Of a stretch of DNA of 64,000 bases, positions 12,641-23,286 are shown piece after piece; the first letter of the stretch is position 1; every line of letters starts with the position of its first letter. A program made the position numbers and the translations under genes. The notes under the pieces are model-generated. The model worked only from the letters and a program-made list of their open reading frames with translations. It did no database searches and had not been told where the DNA came from. The stretch lies in assembly GCA_011032825.1 (NCBI GenBank), contig JAADJZ010000004.1:1984001-2048000 (forward strand). Direction: 5' to 3'. The DNA comes from Massariosphaeria phaeospora. Taxonomy: Eukaryota > Ascomycota > Dothideomycetes > Pleosporales.

Positions 12641-12769
12641 GTTGGTAGAGTTAAGACGCGTTAAAGTTAGAAGAATTTTAGTGTTTTGGTGATAGGTAGC
12701 TTGGCACGCGAAGTAGCTCGGCACGCGCACAAACACGTTAGGTAAGCAACTCGCCAAGAATCTACGTTA

Positions 12770-13350
12770 TAGAAAAAGAAACCGCAGCTTTTATTAGATT
12801 ACCTACACTCTATTGATCTAATAGCTACTAGATAGGCATGAAAACGCTATATTTTTATTTTAGCTAGCTAGCTATTAACGTATTATTTATTCTAGCATCT
12901 AGCTGCGAGTGTAAACGTATGTTTAGCGAAGTTAGCAATTTTCTAGAGCCTAAACGTTAAGCTCTATTTTTTTAGTTACTTGCAGCAATTTACTGTGTAC
13001 GTTGCTAGCTACGCTATAGCTTTAAAAATAAAAAAACTACTACGCTTACTAAAAAAGCAATCGATTAATTGTACAGCATATAAAACTAGGTAAAAATTGC
13101 CTAGCAAACTTTATACAAATATAACTTTACTTTTTTTTGCTAGCAATCTCTTTATTAACTGTAACGTTATAGTTAATCTCTCTATTTAGTATACAGTTTG
13201 CCAATTAATTTACAATCAACTAATCTAATCTCAATCAAGTTAAAAGCTTCGAGACTACTAAATCAATCAATTCAATCTACTCTCTAGAAAATCGCTACTC
13301 AAATCAAGTAAAGAGACTCTACTTAATTGATTTGATTGATAGCAACTGTG
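12770..13350 (+). pseudogene. hAT-1 copy A transposase C-terminus and 3' TIR
   Basis: Continues hAT-1 after the pogo insertion and matches copy C (36698-37280, reverse) almost base for base. It holds the remains of the C-terminal dimerisation domain (compare copy B at 28230-28520, where it is still readable), then AT-rich 3' sequence. The TIR GATTTGATTGATAGCAACTGTG ends at 13350. Confidence 0.75.
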
Positions 13351-13542
13351 AAAGGACTGTTCTCGGATATGGACTACAAGCAGATTGCCGGCCTCAAGCG
13401 CTATTGCGCAGTACGAAAGTGGCCGTATGAATCAGACTACGAGCTGCAGCGGAGCGACGCATGGTATACCCTCTCATTGATGCGGAAGAGGCTGACGGGC
13501 GTCTACGAGGAACTTACGGCGGCTATTAAACAGGGAGATTGA
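13351..13542 (+). pseudogene. 3' fragment of a host gene cut by hAT-1
   Basis: Open in frame from the hAT-1 boundary to TGA at 13540-13542. The peptide contains FSDMDYKQIAGLKRYCAVRK and ends LTAAIKQGD; codon use is balanced, unlike the AT-rich neighbour. There is no start codon of its own. Placing the reverse complement of 46588-46712 before 13359 (one copy of the 8-bp target) gives a single open frame of 102 codons, so the rest of the gene probably lies at 46.6 kb. The product is not recognised. Confidence 0.5.
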
Positions 13543-14140
13543 GCTTCGATTTGGGGCGAGGTTTCACAATGGAGTAAATGTCAACAACAGTAATGAATTC
13601 CAATCCGACTCCACAATTGTCTACGAGCCCTGCTACCTTGCGTAATGTGAAGCTTGTGTTTGGAGCTACTAGGCAATGTAATCCAGGGTGGGCTTGGAAG
13701 AGGCAATATAGTTTTGGTACCCGCTAGGTATCACGTATGAGGGTACAGGCCCCTTCTGTCGCTAGACCATAGCCTACACTACGGCTTCCAGGCGTACGGT
13801 CTATATGTTCCACCATGTCCCGCAGCTATTTCTCCAAGTTCGAGATCACCACTACACACTGTGATGTAGGCCACTAGACCACGAATGATGTAACAAGACC
13901 GTGTGATTATATACCGGCTCCTAAACTCTTGTACTACAGTAATGTTCCCGCATCCGCTCGCGGCGAGATCCTCCTGTCCATACTGTATACATCAATGCTT
14001 AGACGCTTGGTGCTCCGTTTGCTGTGATCCGTGACCGCTGTCCCTCTAAGAAGCGTCAGTCATTGTCCGGGGAGCGTACGAGCAGTGGATGATCCCGAAT
14101 CGCTTCGAGGGTGCTCTGTAATTTGCCTGTCTCATGTCTA
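13543..14140. other. Balanced-GC sequence, no gene recognised
   Basis: Unique-looking sequence between two gene fragments. No long frame, RNA gene or repeat was seen. It may be intergenic or contain short exons that cannot be called by eye. Confidence 0.4.
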
Positions 14141-14518
14141 TCAGCCAGTGTTCTGCTCTTCTTCAGTCGTCCAAGGCTCTCTCCATGCACGTCTCCATAG
14201 CCTTTTACAGGTTCCAGACGCCATCTCGGGAATTAGCATGATGGTGGTAACGCTGGGGTACTGTGGCGAGCTCCGAGGGACCTCTTCGATGAGATGACGC
14301 CCATAACCCTGCTCCTCGGCCCGGCGCAGCATCTCAGCAAAGATTGTAGTGACATCTGACCTCGAGGTCATGGCGATCTTCCCTGTTTCTAGCGTGTCGC
14401 CGACGTCCGTGATCGGGTCGTCGTCCTCTTGCGCCAATATAAGCGCCGGCCAGTCTCGTCTCGAGGTGGCATTCACGTTCTCGACGACCAGGCCGTCAGC
14501 GCGTCGGAGTACGACCAT
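14141..14518 (-). CDS. Hypothetical ORF fragment beside hAT-2
   Basis: A 125-codon reverse frame from an ATG at 14518 that sits inside the hAT-2 target site. It reads through an acidic segment (AQEDDDPITD) and an EMLRRAEEQGYGRHLIEE helix and ends after TEEEQNTG. A GTAAAAGG near 14200 could be a 5' splice site, so the true C-terminus may differ. Across the hAT-2 target duplication the frame stays open for about 13 more codons (21763 leftward), so an original exon may have been split by hAT-2. No domain recognised. Confidence 0.35.
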   Translation of the reverse strand: MVVLRRADGLVVENVNATSRRDWPALILAQEDDDPITDVGDTLETGKIAMTSRSDVTTIFAEMLRRAEEQGYGRHLIEEVPRSSPQYPSVTTIMLIPEMASGTCKRLWRRAWREPWTTEEEQNTG

Positions 14519-15199
14519 GTCGACAGTGTTTGACATGGGCGATCTGGATTTCCTTCATTCGCCTATGGGCAAACTCAGAGATTTCCATGGAGGCCAAGCA
14601 ATGTGCCATGCTCCATACTAACTTGTATAGGTAATACATCTGCAGGGTCTCAACGCTTAATTGTACAGTCGCTATCAAAGCCTTAGAGGTGAGCCAGAGG
14701 CGTTACGTGTCAGTGTACGGATGTTATAATGTAGCTTAATTGTTGCTAGCTACGTACACTGTATGGATTGCCCCGCCGAAGTACGCCATTGCCTGCCTAA
14801 ATGAGTGTTGCTGTTGCCTTGTAAAGTGAATACAGCGATCGTCGTCGCCTTAATTCTTGTTCTCTTTATCTTGATCTTTTTGAAACAGTACGTTGCCAGC
14901 CATTGACTCATCGCATGTAGATAGATCAACAGGAGGGGGAAATTCTTTATCTACAGCAAACTCCGCGCCACGTAGCTTATCGTAGTAGTGCGATACATCA
15001 ACTAGGCCTGATTTGCCCTAGTTTTGTAAGCAAAGTGAAGCCTCAAGCGTGAGCTCTAGTATCCGATTGCGCAGGGGTGTAAGTATAAGGCCTGCCTGGC
15101 TGAATATCCTCTTTGGTTCGGAGCTCATGGCTGGGATAGAGAGTATATCAATCGCGAGGCGTGAGAGCCGTGGAAATTGAGCCTTAACAGCAGGCCTTC

Positions 15200-15371
15200 T
15201 GTTGCGGTTATGAGGAGAAGCAGATTACGTAATGGTGTTCTAGTGCTGCTTCCTCACTTATCGAGTACCTCTTACCTTAGCTGTATCATAGATACGTCAT
15301 GTAAATAGACCCTGCTGCTAGCCTTCTTGGAGGTTCGCACGAGCGGGACAACACAACAAAAAAACAATACA
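15200..15371 (+). repeat. Solo LTR of the Copia family at 31987
   Basis: A 172-bp stretch starting TGTTGCGGTTATGAGGAG and ending CAATACA, closely matching the 170-bp LTR at 31987-32156. No internal Copia sequence follows, so it is a solo LTR, probably left by LTR-LTR recombination. A clean 5-bp target duplication was not found (CCTTC versus CAATA), so the exact ends may be off by a few bases. Confidence 0.7.
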
Positions 15372-16292
15372 CAATACTCGGTTTTTACTGCCTTGTGCAC
15401 TTACCTTTTGTTTTCACTGTATTCTACACCGCTACACCTTCTCTAATACAGCGCTGGCGCTACACGAGCTAACTCCCGCGGCTCGCGAAGAAAGGCATCT
15501 AGCTCATCTCGAACTAGAGAGGGCAGTGGGAGCTGCAGGTTCCTCTCAAGCTCCTCATTGAGCTTCCGATACTTCTTCTTTGAAAGGCCTCAGTTGCTAG
15601 TAATCTCTGCTAACGAAGCTCTTAATTCCTGTAAGAATAGAACATCTTTAGGTAGCGTAAGAGGCAGCTTTACGTACTCCTTTTGATAGAGCTGGCGTAC
15701 ATAGGCAACTCCTTGAGTAGCCTACTCAGTGCCCTACTCTTTTTCAAGCAAAGCTTTCTTGCTTCGTGGATTCAGTAGGATAGCAGCGGCGTACGCTAGG
15801 GATCTCCTAATGATATCATAGTAGTAGTGAGCTTTCTGCTAGGCCTGTTCGATTGCTACTTACATGTACTTGTAACATTTCTCTTAAGAAGCTTCATACT
15901 TAACTTTTACAGTCTTTAGCTTCCGCATAAGAATCTTGATACAGCAGCTAACTTCTGCTACTTCTATATCAATGGTATCTTTAGGTCTGCTCTCTAGGAG
16001 CTTTGTAGCATCCTTGAACGGTCCTAGAACCTCAATCAACTCTTTGATTACCTCCTAATTAAGAGGATTCATGCGGTTTTGCAGTACAATCTAGGTAAGA
16101 GTATCCGCAGGCAACTTATTGAGTAGCTTTTTAATACGCCTGGCCACAAGTGACTTATAGCGAGTAGTTTCGTTATTTAAAAACGCTTCGAGCGCGTTCT
16201 GTAACCGAGCGCCGCGCGCAGCTATATCGTACGTCGAATTCTATCTAAGCTATCTGTTAGCTAAAGCGCGACCTGATTAGGCAAATTGTATA

Positions 16293-17367
16293 ACGTACCT
16301 TACGGCTTCGCCGCTCACACAGGTTAGCCGCTTACTTTTGCCAAGCTCTTACTAAAACTCTTACTCTCTCTAATGTCTTAACAACAACAGCACTTAAAAG
16401 CTTCTTACAAACGTTAGATACAGCTTGCTCTTAAAGCTATTAATTAAAACGCAACGCTTTTTCAACGACGCGCTGCAGCTATATATAATGTCTTTCAAAA
16501 GACACTAAGCAATTAACGCGCTAGACGACTTTTACAAGCAGATCGCTAGCCTAAATTAAAGAATTTAAAAAAGCTTGAAAAGAAAGTAATCGTAGAGTAT
16601 ATACTTAAGCTTGTTACGCAAGAATTTTCTCTTAGGCTCGCAGCTGTAGCTACGCTAGCGAATAGGTAGAAAGTACCTATCGTTGGGTATAAGTTGAGTT
16701 AGAGTCGCACAGACCTAGAGTTAAAGTTGAGTTAGAGTAATCAAAGCGTAGGTTAAAGTTGAGTTATAGGTACTACTTTTAGTAGGCTAGTAAATAAGTA
16801 GAGGTTGAGTTAGAGTTGAGTTAGCTTACGTTAGACCTCAACTCAACTCTAGCTTTAACCTGCGCTAGTTACTAAGCAGCTTAAGTAGAAGTTGAGTTAG
16901 AGTAGTTAAAGCTTAGAGTTGTAGTTAAGTCTTACATAATATTTACAATTTATATTAACATTAAGTTTTCTATGTATATTTATTACATTTATTTATTACA
17001 GTTTTTTAACTATTTAGGTAACCTTAACTTAACTCTCAACCTAGAGCTTTAACTACTCTAACTCAACTTCTACCTACGCTAGGTTAACTCTAACTTAACT
17101 TTAACTTAAGGTTTGTGCAACTCATAACTCAACTTATACCTATCGATAGGTACTTTCTACCTATTCGCTAGCGTAGTGCAATTAGACTAGGCATAACGCG
17201 CGAACGTGTAAGCAAGTAGTAGAAGTAAACTCTAAATAATATCTTAGATTGTTTTGTTCTATATAGGGCCAAAGTAAGCTGTTTTGCGCTAGAATAGAGT
17301 GGTTTTGGTAGGAGCTTGGCAAAAGTGAGCGGCCAACCTGTGTGAGCGGCGAAGCCGTGAGGTACGT
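16293..17367 (+). mobile_element. Internally shortened pogo-type element in hAT-2
   Basis: TA flanks (16291-16292, 17368-17369) and long TIRs beginning ACGTACCT, with CGGCTTCGCCGCTCACACAGG. It belongs to the family at 29397-31260 (ACGTACTTTACG TIR). Only the transposase N-terminus (from an ATG at 16373: MS-QQQHLKASYKR, later KKVIVEYILKL) and the 3' terminal sequence remain; the middle is replaced by compound MITE sequence, suggesting deletion associated with MITE insertion. Confidence 0.75.
16650..17176 (+). mobile_element. Compound MITE1/MITE2 inside the shortened pogo element
   Basis: 16650-16780 is an inverted partial MITE1 (starts CTACGCTAGCGAATAGGTAG). It joins directly to a MITE2 copy (about 16783-17176) that ends TTCGCTAGCGTAG. 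The outer flanks GCTGTAG and TGCAATT do not match, so this is a rearranged compound and not a clean insertion. Confidence 0.6.
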
Positions 17368-17719
17368 TAGCCAAACGCGAAAAAACTCTACTACACATTT
17401 GTTTTCGCCTACAACGTCGCATCGCGATGCAATTTTAAAGATCGCTGCAACAGATGTAGGCTCTTAGGCGTTTTTGAGAAATTTAAATAATATTGCGTAG
17501 AGATAAAACAAAGTAATCTGGCGTAGATAGAAATTTTGTTAGAGTAAAGAGAATACGCTAAAAAAATCAAGCGAGTCTAGCGCTAGCCTCGCCAGCAATG
17601 ACAGGTAACAGCTAGCGATAATTCCTGCCAAACTTAGTGCAGATTTCTGCTTGAACTTAGCGCAGAATTCTGCTATACAAATGGCTTACAGCAACGCTTC
17701 TATAGCAACAACAACACTA

Positions 17720-19819
17720 CCGTGCACGGACGCGTAACGATCGCCGAACAACATGCTCACTACTACAAAGATAAAGTTATTGTAACAGCTACAACAGCTA
17801 TTTTTATAAGATTTTTTGGTGGGGAGACTCTTAACATGCTCGCGATTAACTTGTATTATCTATATTTACGTGGAACGTTGATAGTGCGGCCACAAGAGTT
17901 AACTTTAGGTAGAGCAGCTAGTGCAGCTTCTAGGGACGCCGCGACAGCTGTAGAGCTGCCACCGCGTCTCTGTTACTTGCCCTTTGCTAGAAGCCCTCTT
18001 GAAGCTTTACGCTTACTCGTTTGAGCAGTTGTAGATGCTCTTTTAGTGTTTTGAACTTTGATTCTAGCCGCGCGAGCAGCTGCTTGTTCGGCCTTTATCT
18101 AATCTTTTACTACCTTGCCTTTCTCTCTTGCTACACGCTTCTTCTTTGCTTTTTTCTCTCGGAAGAGCTTAGCAGCAGCTTAAAGCTCCTTCCTGTTCGC
18201 CTTTGCAAGCTGCTTCTTATGCTCTTGTTGTTGTACTACTGCCTTTTGTGCACGTGCCTCTCTTAGCTTGCGCAGAGACTAGAAGATAGCACTACCGTAG
18301 TACTTCTTGCGCTGCTGCAAGTTGAGAAGTTTGCCGCGCTTCTTATGCTTTCTTTTAACACTAAGAGCTTCTTTTAGGCCGTTGTTCTTATAGTGTAGCA
18401 GCTCGTTTTGAGCTAAGAGTAAGTAGAGCGTCTAAGAGAGCGTCTTTGACTTTTCTGTAGTAGTATTCTTTACTGCAAAGCGTACGAGACGCTGCATCTG
18501 ACGCCAGTTACTGTTAGTAAGCGCTGAGAAACCTGCGTGCTCCTCTAGGCTCTCTCTTTCAAAGCGTTTAAGTATAGCCTCTAGCTCTATAGGCTATATA
18601 CTAGTAGCTTTAAAAGACTTGAGAATCGTCTCTGTCGTGAAAGCAGACTGCTAGGCACTTCAGAATAGTAGGAAGAAGTCTCTCTTCGCGACTAGGATAA
18701 GCCCTTGGCTCCTCTAGAAGTAGGCTGTAAGCTCCTTTGAGTAGGAGCTAAAAAGAGGTTTGAAGCAAACAACGTCAAGTAGCTAAAGCGTATAAGTACT
18801 GTAAAGCGGAAATATAGCGAAGAGTATATAATAAGAGTCGCAGTAGTCGATAAACTCCTTCGTGAGGTAACTGCTATGGCCGTTAAGTATAAGGAGACGC
18901 TAGTCTCTTCTGCGACGCGCTTTCTGCTTCGTACAGCAATCGAATACCTGCTCTAGCTACGCCAATCTAATGTCGTTGTTCGTCCATCCAGATAGAGATG
19001 AAGCCACAAAGACGTCGTGTTGCCTAGCTTCAATAGCGGCCACCTATGAGGCCTGCAGTGAGCTGTTCGCTGACTAGTAGATAAGGCTAGGCGACAGAGC
19101 ACTCTCATCTGCGCAGATAGCTGCGAGAAGAGTAATTTACTTACGAGAGCTATCTTGGAGAGCCGCAGTAACCTCTCTACGCTCCTACATCCGACGGCTG
19201 AACACTCGTTTAGAGCGGCTGAGTACGCCGATCATGAAGCCTTTCTCATCTATATTGTATATATTTCGAGGCTCTAAGCCGTACTAAGTGAGCTTAGAGT
19301 GCAGCAGCTTAAAGTACGCCTCGTACTTCTCCCTAGAGTCGGCTTTGTAGCGTGAAGCGTCCATCCTAGTAGTGTTTTTAGAGATAAGATGCTTATGGTT
19401 TCGGCTCAAGAAGCGCGTAACCTACCTCTTAGAGGCGCTCTCAGAGGCGATCTCAGAGGCGAAATTTTGTATCATCTCTCTCGTAGGAGGTAGCCCTCGC
19501 TTTGTTAAGCCTTCAATATATTCTATGAGCTCGTACTCTTGTTTTGGGCTGAGTAGTTGTTGTTCATGATATTTGGCCTTCCGTGGGCGCTGACGGCCTT
19601 GGTGTCTTCGGGCCAGCGTAACTCTCTTCACACCGAACTGGTCAGCAATTGCCTAGTATGTAAAATGTTCTCCTGGTTCCAGCAATTCGATTGCTGCAAG
19701 CGCGTCATTAATCGGTGCCATGGTGGTTGAGTTATGACGTGTTGAAGTTTGTGGGTTGTCTGGTGTTTTGGTGTTCCGCGATCGTTGCGCGTCCCCGATC
19801 GCTACGCGTCCGTGCACGG
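17720..19819 (-). mobile_element. Pogo/Fot1-like element, least mutated copy
   Basis: A 2100-bp element with TIRs starting CCGTGCACGGACGCG and its complement at 19819; TA at 17718-17719 and 19820-19821. It interrupts hAT-2. The first ten TIR bases are themselves palindromic. Confidence 0.88.
17856..19721 (-). pseudogene. Full-length pogo/Fot1-like DDE transposase with about 19 stops
   Basis: A single continuous frame of 622 codons from ATG 19721 to TAA 17856 with no frameshift. N-terminal psq HTH (MAPINDALAAIELLEPGEHF), CENP-B-type second HTH (SPKQEYELIEYIEGLTKRGL, about residues 55-75), a DDE core with YNIDEKGFMIG and LLILNGHSS (family: D..D..D/E), then a Lys/Arg/Gln-rich coiled C-terminus ending GRTINVPRKYR. 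About 19 in-frame stops, nearly all TAG, fit RIP with no indel decay. In life it would excise and insert DNA at TA dinucleotides. Confidence 0.88.
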
Positions 19820-21762
19820 TACCACGCATCGTTGCAATACAAATAAAAGCTTAATCGCGATAAAAATCTGCATGCGAAACACGTCTAAGTCTTAAAAAAA
19901 TTAAATAGCAACGTAGTGTAGAACAATTTCGCTCTAAACTTAACAGAAGCTAAAAATAAACATATTAATGCGAGATATTGTACGTACTGGGTATTGTTAC
20001 ACATAATAAGCTTAAGAATTAGTACAAGCGCTGTTAACCGCGGGTTACGAGTTTTCTAGATAAACTCTTATGTGTTTTCAAAGCGCTGCATTTTGCTAAA
20101 AAATCTCTAGATCTATTTAACAATTATAAAAAGCATTCTAATAGGCTTTTTCTGCTTTTAAATAGTAACTTTATCTTGTAGGTTAGTGCGAAGAACATCT
20201 TGTTCAAACATCTTATAATCCTAGCTAAACAGCACTTGTTTAGCTAACTATAAGATTGATAATATAGCTAGCGCAGCGAAGTTTTTTCTACTGTAGATTG
20301 AAACCTAGCTTACGCCTAAGCTTCTGTACTATAGTATCATTTAAACCTGCGTTATCTAGTACAAAGTAGCTAATTTAATTTTAATACCGTAGTTTTGTAT
20401 AACGCGGAGAACGTTGGCGCAAAGATTTTTGCTACTGTGTATATCTAGCAACTCTGTAAAAGCAAGCAAAGCTGTACGCGTTTTACCGTAGCAATCAACC
20501 TAGTAGGCTACTACACTATTTATAGCTTTGTTCTTGCAAAATGTCTATACATCAAACGATAGGTAAACCTAGCTATAAAATTGCTGCAGTTTACGGTGGA
20601 TCTCTCTCTTGTAAATAGCGAACTTCTTTATTAGCTACCTCTGCGCTGTACGATTGGTAGGTACAATGCTATTATTAGTGTACAAAACGATTCGGGAGAT
20701 AATACGCCTAAAGTTTTCGCTTTAGAGTTTGTATAAGGAGATATTATCAAGCACTACCTATCTAAAAATGTTCTTTTTGAGAGCAATTAGATTAAACAAC
20801 TCTACAATTCGATTGTACACTAACTGTTGCCTTGGATCGCTTGTATCTAGTAAACAAAGCGCCTTGGTATCTCCAGTGAGGTTATCCATAGCAGTAGCGG
20901 TTTCTTCTTAATACGTTTTGAAGTGTATTATCTAGAAATAGTCTAAAGCGCGCCCAGTGCCGTTCGTAATGTTGAACAAGCAAAGAGAGGTAAGTTTCTT
21001 GCCGTAACAAGTTTTACACAAGAAAAAGCGCTTCTTTGCAACTACTATAACTGTATTGACAACTACATCTAGCTTTGTAAAGGGTACGCTAAACTTCTAC
21101 TACTAAGCTCTAGTTCGGGTAACCTTTACAGCGCGTACGTAGCTGCTCAAGATTGGATCATCCCAACGGACCTAGGTATAGTCAAAATTCGGCTGCCAGG
21201 TAGGCCCTAGCTCCGCTAGAGCCTCTATACTCTCATCATTAGTGCGCTGAAGCTCTGTAAGTACCTCAAGATCGACAGTAGCAATCTCAGTAAGAGATGC
21301 AGCGTCATCATCTTTAAATACGTTGAAGCTTGATCCACCGCCTAGGCAAATCGATCCGGGTGGGATTTGAGAGCTCTCCGGCGTCTCCGGAGAAAGCGCC
21401 GCAGCCTCAACTTAAGCAGATTGAGTGATTCAGGTGGACATCTTGAAAATAGCGCGTCAAAATAAGGCGTATTGGATAGGGCAGGATCGATTTATGTTGC
21501 AGGCAATGGGCAATGAGATAGATAAGATAGATGCGGTCACTAAGGGGGGAGAGATGACGTTCTGGCGAGATAGCGCTAAGGCCCCACATCTCCACTCGAA
21601 ACCATAGAGAGACGCGGGGAGACGATCAATTAAACTAAAGGTAGCTAGCTCTACTAAAATGCCCTACAATGGGCGCCCACAGAATAAATCCACAGTCCGC
21701 GGGCGGAGGTGGGCGGATGGGCGCGTTTTGGAAATCCGCCCATGTCAAACCCTGCATGTCGA

Positions 21763-23124
21763 CTCGGCGCCGTGGGTCATAGCCTCGGCCTAGTGACTGC
21801 TCTCCTCATCCCTCCACGCCTTTACGTTATTCCGAGAGCCCACGGTCATTCAGTTCGTGGGGTCCCGCGTGCCCTGGTTTCCGTGGCTAGGACGGTCATC
21901 ACGCTACGAGATGTGCACCCGCTCGGTATCTTGGCTACAGCGCGTGGTAGGCTTATGCTGAGGTGTCCATTGCGGACCGCTTGGGGGTGAGGGCCGCTCG
22001 TCGGGAGCTTGTACGGAGTGCTTGTGGCCTGCGTTACTGTCAGTAAACCTTAACGCGTGGCAGGAGTCTCCAGTTCTCGATAATCGCCACCACTTGTAGT
22101 CGAACCCTGGGTCCCATGATGTCCTAGTTGACTGTGCTGAGCCGGCGGCGTGGAGTCTGTAAGGAAGACGCCACGGTGCGTAGCACTGTCGACCCCATGG
22201 TTTGCCCGTGCTATGGAAATACCATTGGCTTCATTCTCTGACATGGTATCCCCACCATGATGCTTCGGTGTACAAGCGCCCTCCAAGCTTTCGGGTCTAG
22301 CTCATGTATCGGAACGCCATTATGAATGAGCTGTGTTCACAGTGGGGCCTACGGCGACGGCATGTCTCGACTGGCAGGATCGCCGTTCTAGCGCAGGAAG
22401 GGATCAGCCAATGCTAGTAGTCTAATCATGTTAGCCAGCAGTTTGTCTCACCAGGCAAGCGAGTCTACCACCGTCACGCTTCCCGCCTCAAAGTTTGGTA
22501 TTGTCTTCATCCCTGTTCCATTCCATCGTTGTCCTAGTTGTTGTAGATGCGTGTCAAGGTTTCCGGGGAGCAGACTGCCGCGACGTATTCGAGGGCTCTC
22601 CAGGCGTTGTTCATGTACTCCAACCGTTCCGGGGTGCCTAGCGGTTCTGAGTACAGCATAGGTATGTGGCTGGCTGGCAAGCCGGGCACACTTGAGTGTG
22701 GGGCCAAAATGACGCCGTGTAGGTGGTCGTCGCGCCCTGAGCTGACATCATTTTAGTATTGTTGTTAGGGTCTGCTATCGAGGTCTGCTTCAAAATGATG
22801 ACTGTGTGGCTACTGAGCGCGTGGAAGCGAAGAGATTTCCCGATTGCTCTAAGTTCCACCGCGGAGCTTGGAGGACAGTTGCCGCTTCGTCGCCCTACGT
22901 TCCTGGGTCTCCCTGCAGGAGTGACCTGCATTTCGTTGGTGAGAACAAGCGTTTTTGTTTCCCGAATTCGACGCCCACCGTTTCTCCGTGGATGATTGGC
23001 CACCGGCACGTCGAGACAAGGCAAATTGACCGATGAGCTGAGCATGCTGGCAGCTGGCTTGAATGAGCTGAGAAGACAGCTCCTCAGCAGTCCCCAAGTT
23101 CCTGCGCGGAAGAGTCGTCGTGAG
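21763..23124. other. Unique balanced-GC sequence with exon-like reverse frame
   Basis: There is no complete gene. A reverse-strand stretch about 22548-22756 is open for some 70 codons (contains PMLYSEPLGTPERLEYMNNA and ALEYVAAVCSPETLTRIYNN) and looks coding. A second reverse stretch with an ATG near 22245 (MSENEANGISIARANHGVDS) may be another exon. They cannot be joined confidently, and no family is recognised. Confidence 0.35.
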
Positions 23125-23286
23125 CACAGATGCTAACAATCAAATCAATCTAAGCCCTCTTGAAGGCACACTAACCTAGTGGAGTAAGAGTTAAGCCTAT
23201 TGAGGTAACTGCTAGGACTAAACAGGTAATCAATCAAATCAATCTGAACATCTTGAGCCCCACTTAATTGATTGATAGCAACTGTG
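23125..23286 (+). mobile_element. 162-bp hAT-1 MITE with perfect 8-bp target duplication
   Basis: Left TIR CACAGATGCTAACAATCAA, right TIR TTGATTGATAGCAACTGTG, flanked by exact GTCGTGAG (23117-23124 and 23287-23294). The left end matches the 5' TIR of hAT-1 copy C and the right end the 3' TIR of copies A, B and C. It is therefore an internally deleted hAT-1 derivative and fixes the true ends of that family. Confidence 0.92.

Larger units (their letters stand above)
6229..12767 (-). mobile_element. Pogo/Fot1-like Tc1-mariner element inserted in hAT-1 A
   Basis: Flanked by TA (6227-6228 and 12768-12769) exactly where the hAT-1 sequence breaks off and resumes. The TIR begins ACGTAGATT and continues through GCGAGTTGCTTACCTA into a GTGCCAAGCTACTT region. 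At the left this TIR is split after 6255 by two further elements and resumes at 10628. Without its passengers the element is about 2.17 kb, normal for fungal pogo/Fot1 elements. TA target duplication, TIRs and the transposase together make the call firm. Confidence 0.85.
3838..13350 (+). mobile_element. hAT-1 copy A (5' end lost, carries nested elements)
   Basis: The element matches copy C (36698-46587, opposite strand) from the transposase N-terminus at 3838 up to 6228, and again from 12768 to its 3' TIR ending GATAGCAACTGTG at 13350. The interval between is one TA-flanked insertion. The 5' TIR is missing at the left. The right flank is AAAGGACT, which matches not a left flank here but the reverse complement of the flank of copy C at 46588-46595. 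Identity as hAT rests on the CACAGTTGC-type TIR, the 8-bp target duplication of the related MITE at 23125, and the dimerisation domain readable in copy B. Confidence 0.85.
14850..21441 (-). pseudogene. hAT-2 transposase (RIP-mutated, interrupted)
   Basis: Starts at an ATG at 21441 and ends at TAA near 14850. Order: acidic N-terminus, a Cys-pair zinc-finger-like segment (FFLCKTCYGKK, about 20995-21030), FRRIISRIV and the catalytic-region start YLSFDV (about 20560). After the 17720-19819 and 16293-17367 insertions comes the NSTYDI block (about 16230), then the dimerisation domain reading LSRLAIDILSIPAMSSEPKR (about 15110-15170). Stops are mostly TAG at Trp or Gln positions. The ends (14.85-15.2, 21.0-21.4 kb) are much less mutated than the centre. 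Confidence 0.88.
14524..21754 (-). mobile_element. hAT-2 element with perfect 8-bp target duplication
   Basis: The left end begins CAGTGTTTGACATGGGC and the right end is its near reverse complement (CCGCCCATGTCAAACCCTG). Exact direct repeats CATGTCGA lie outside (14516-14523 and 21755-21762). The 8-bp duplication and CA..TG ends are diagnostic of hAT. Nested inside are a solo Copia LTR, a pogo-type element (16293-17367) and another (17720-19819). This is a different family from hAT-1. Confidence 0.93.

Noticed and set aside
13336..13350. Apparent start of the 13351-13542 frame inside the hAT-1 TIR
   Set aside because: The first codon is TTG contributed by the transposon end. The gene part begins after the target site, so this is a truncated fragment and not a complete small gene.
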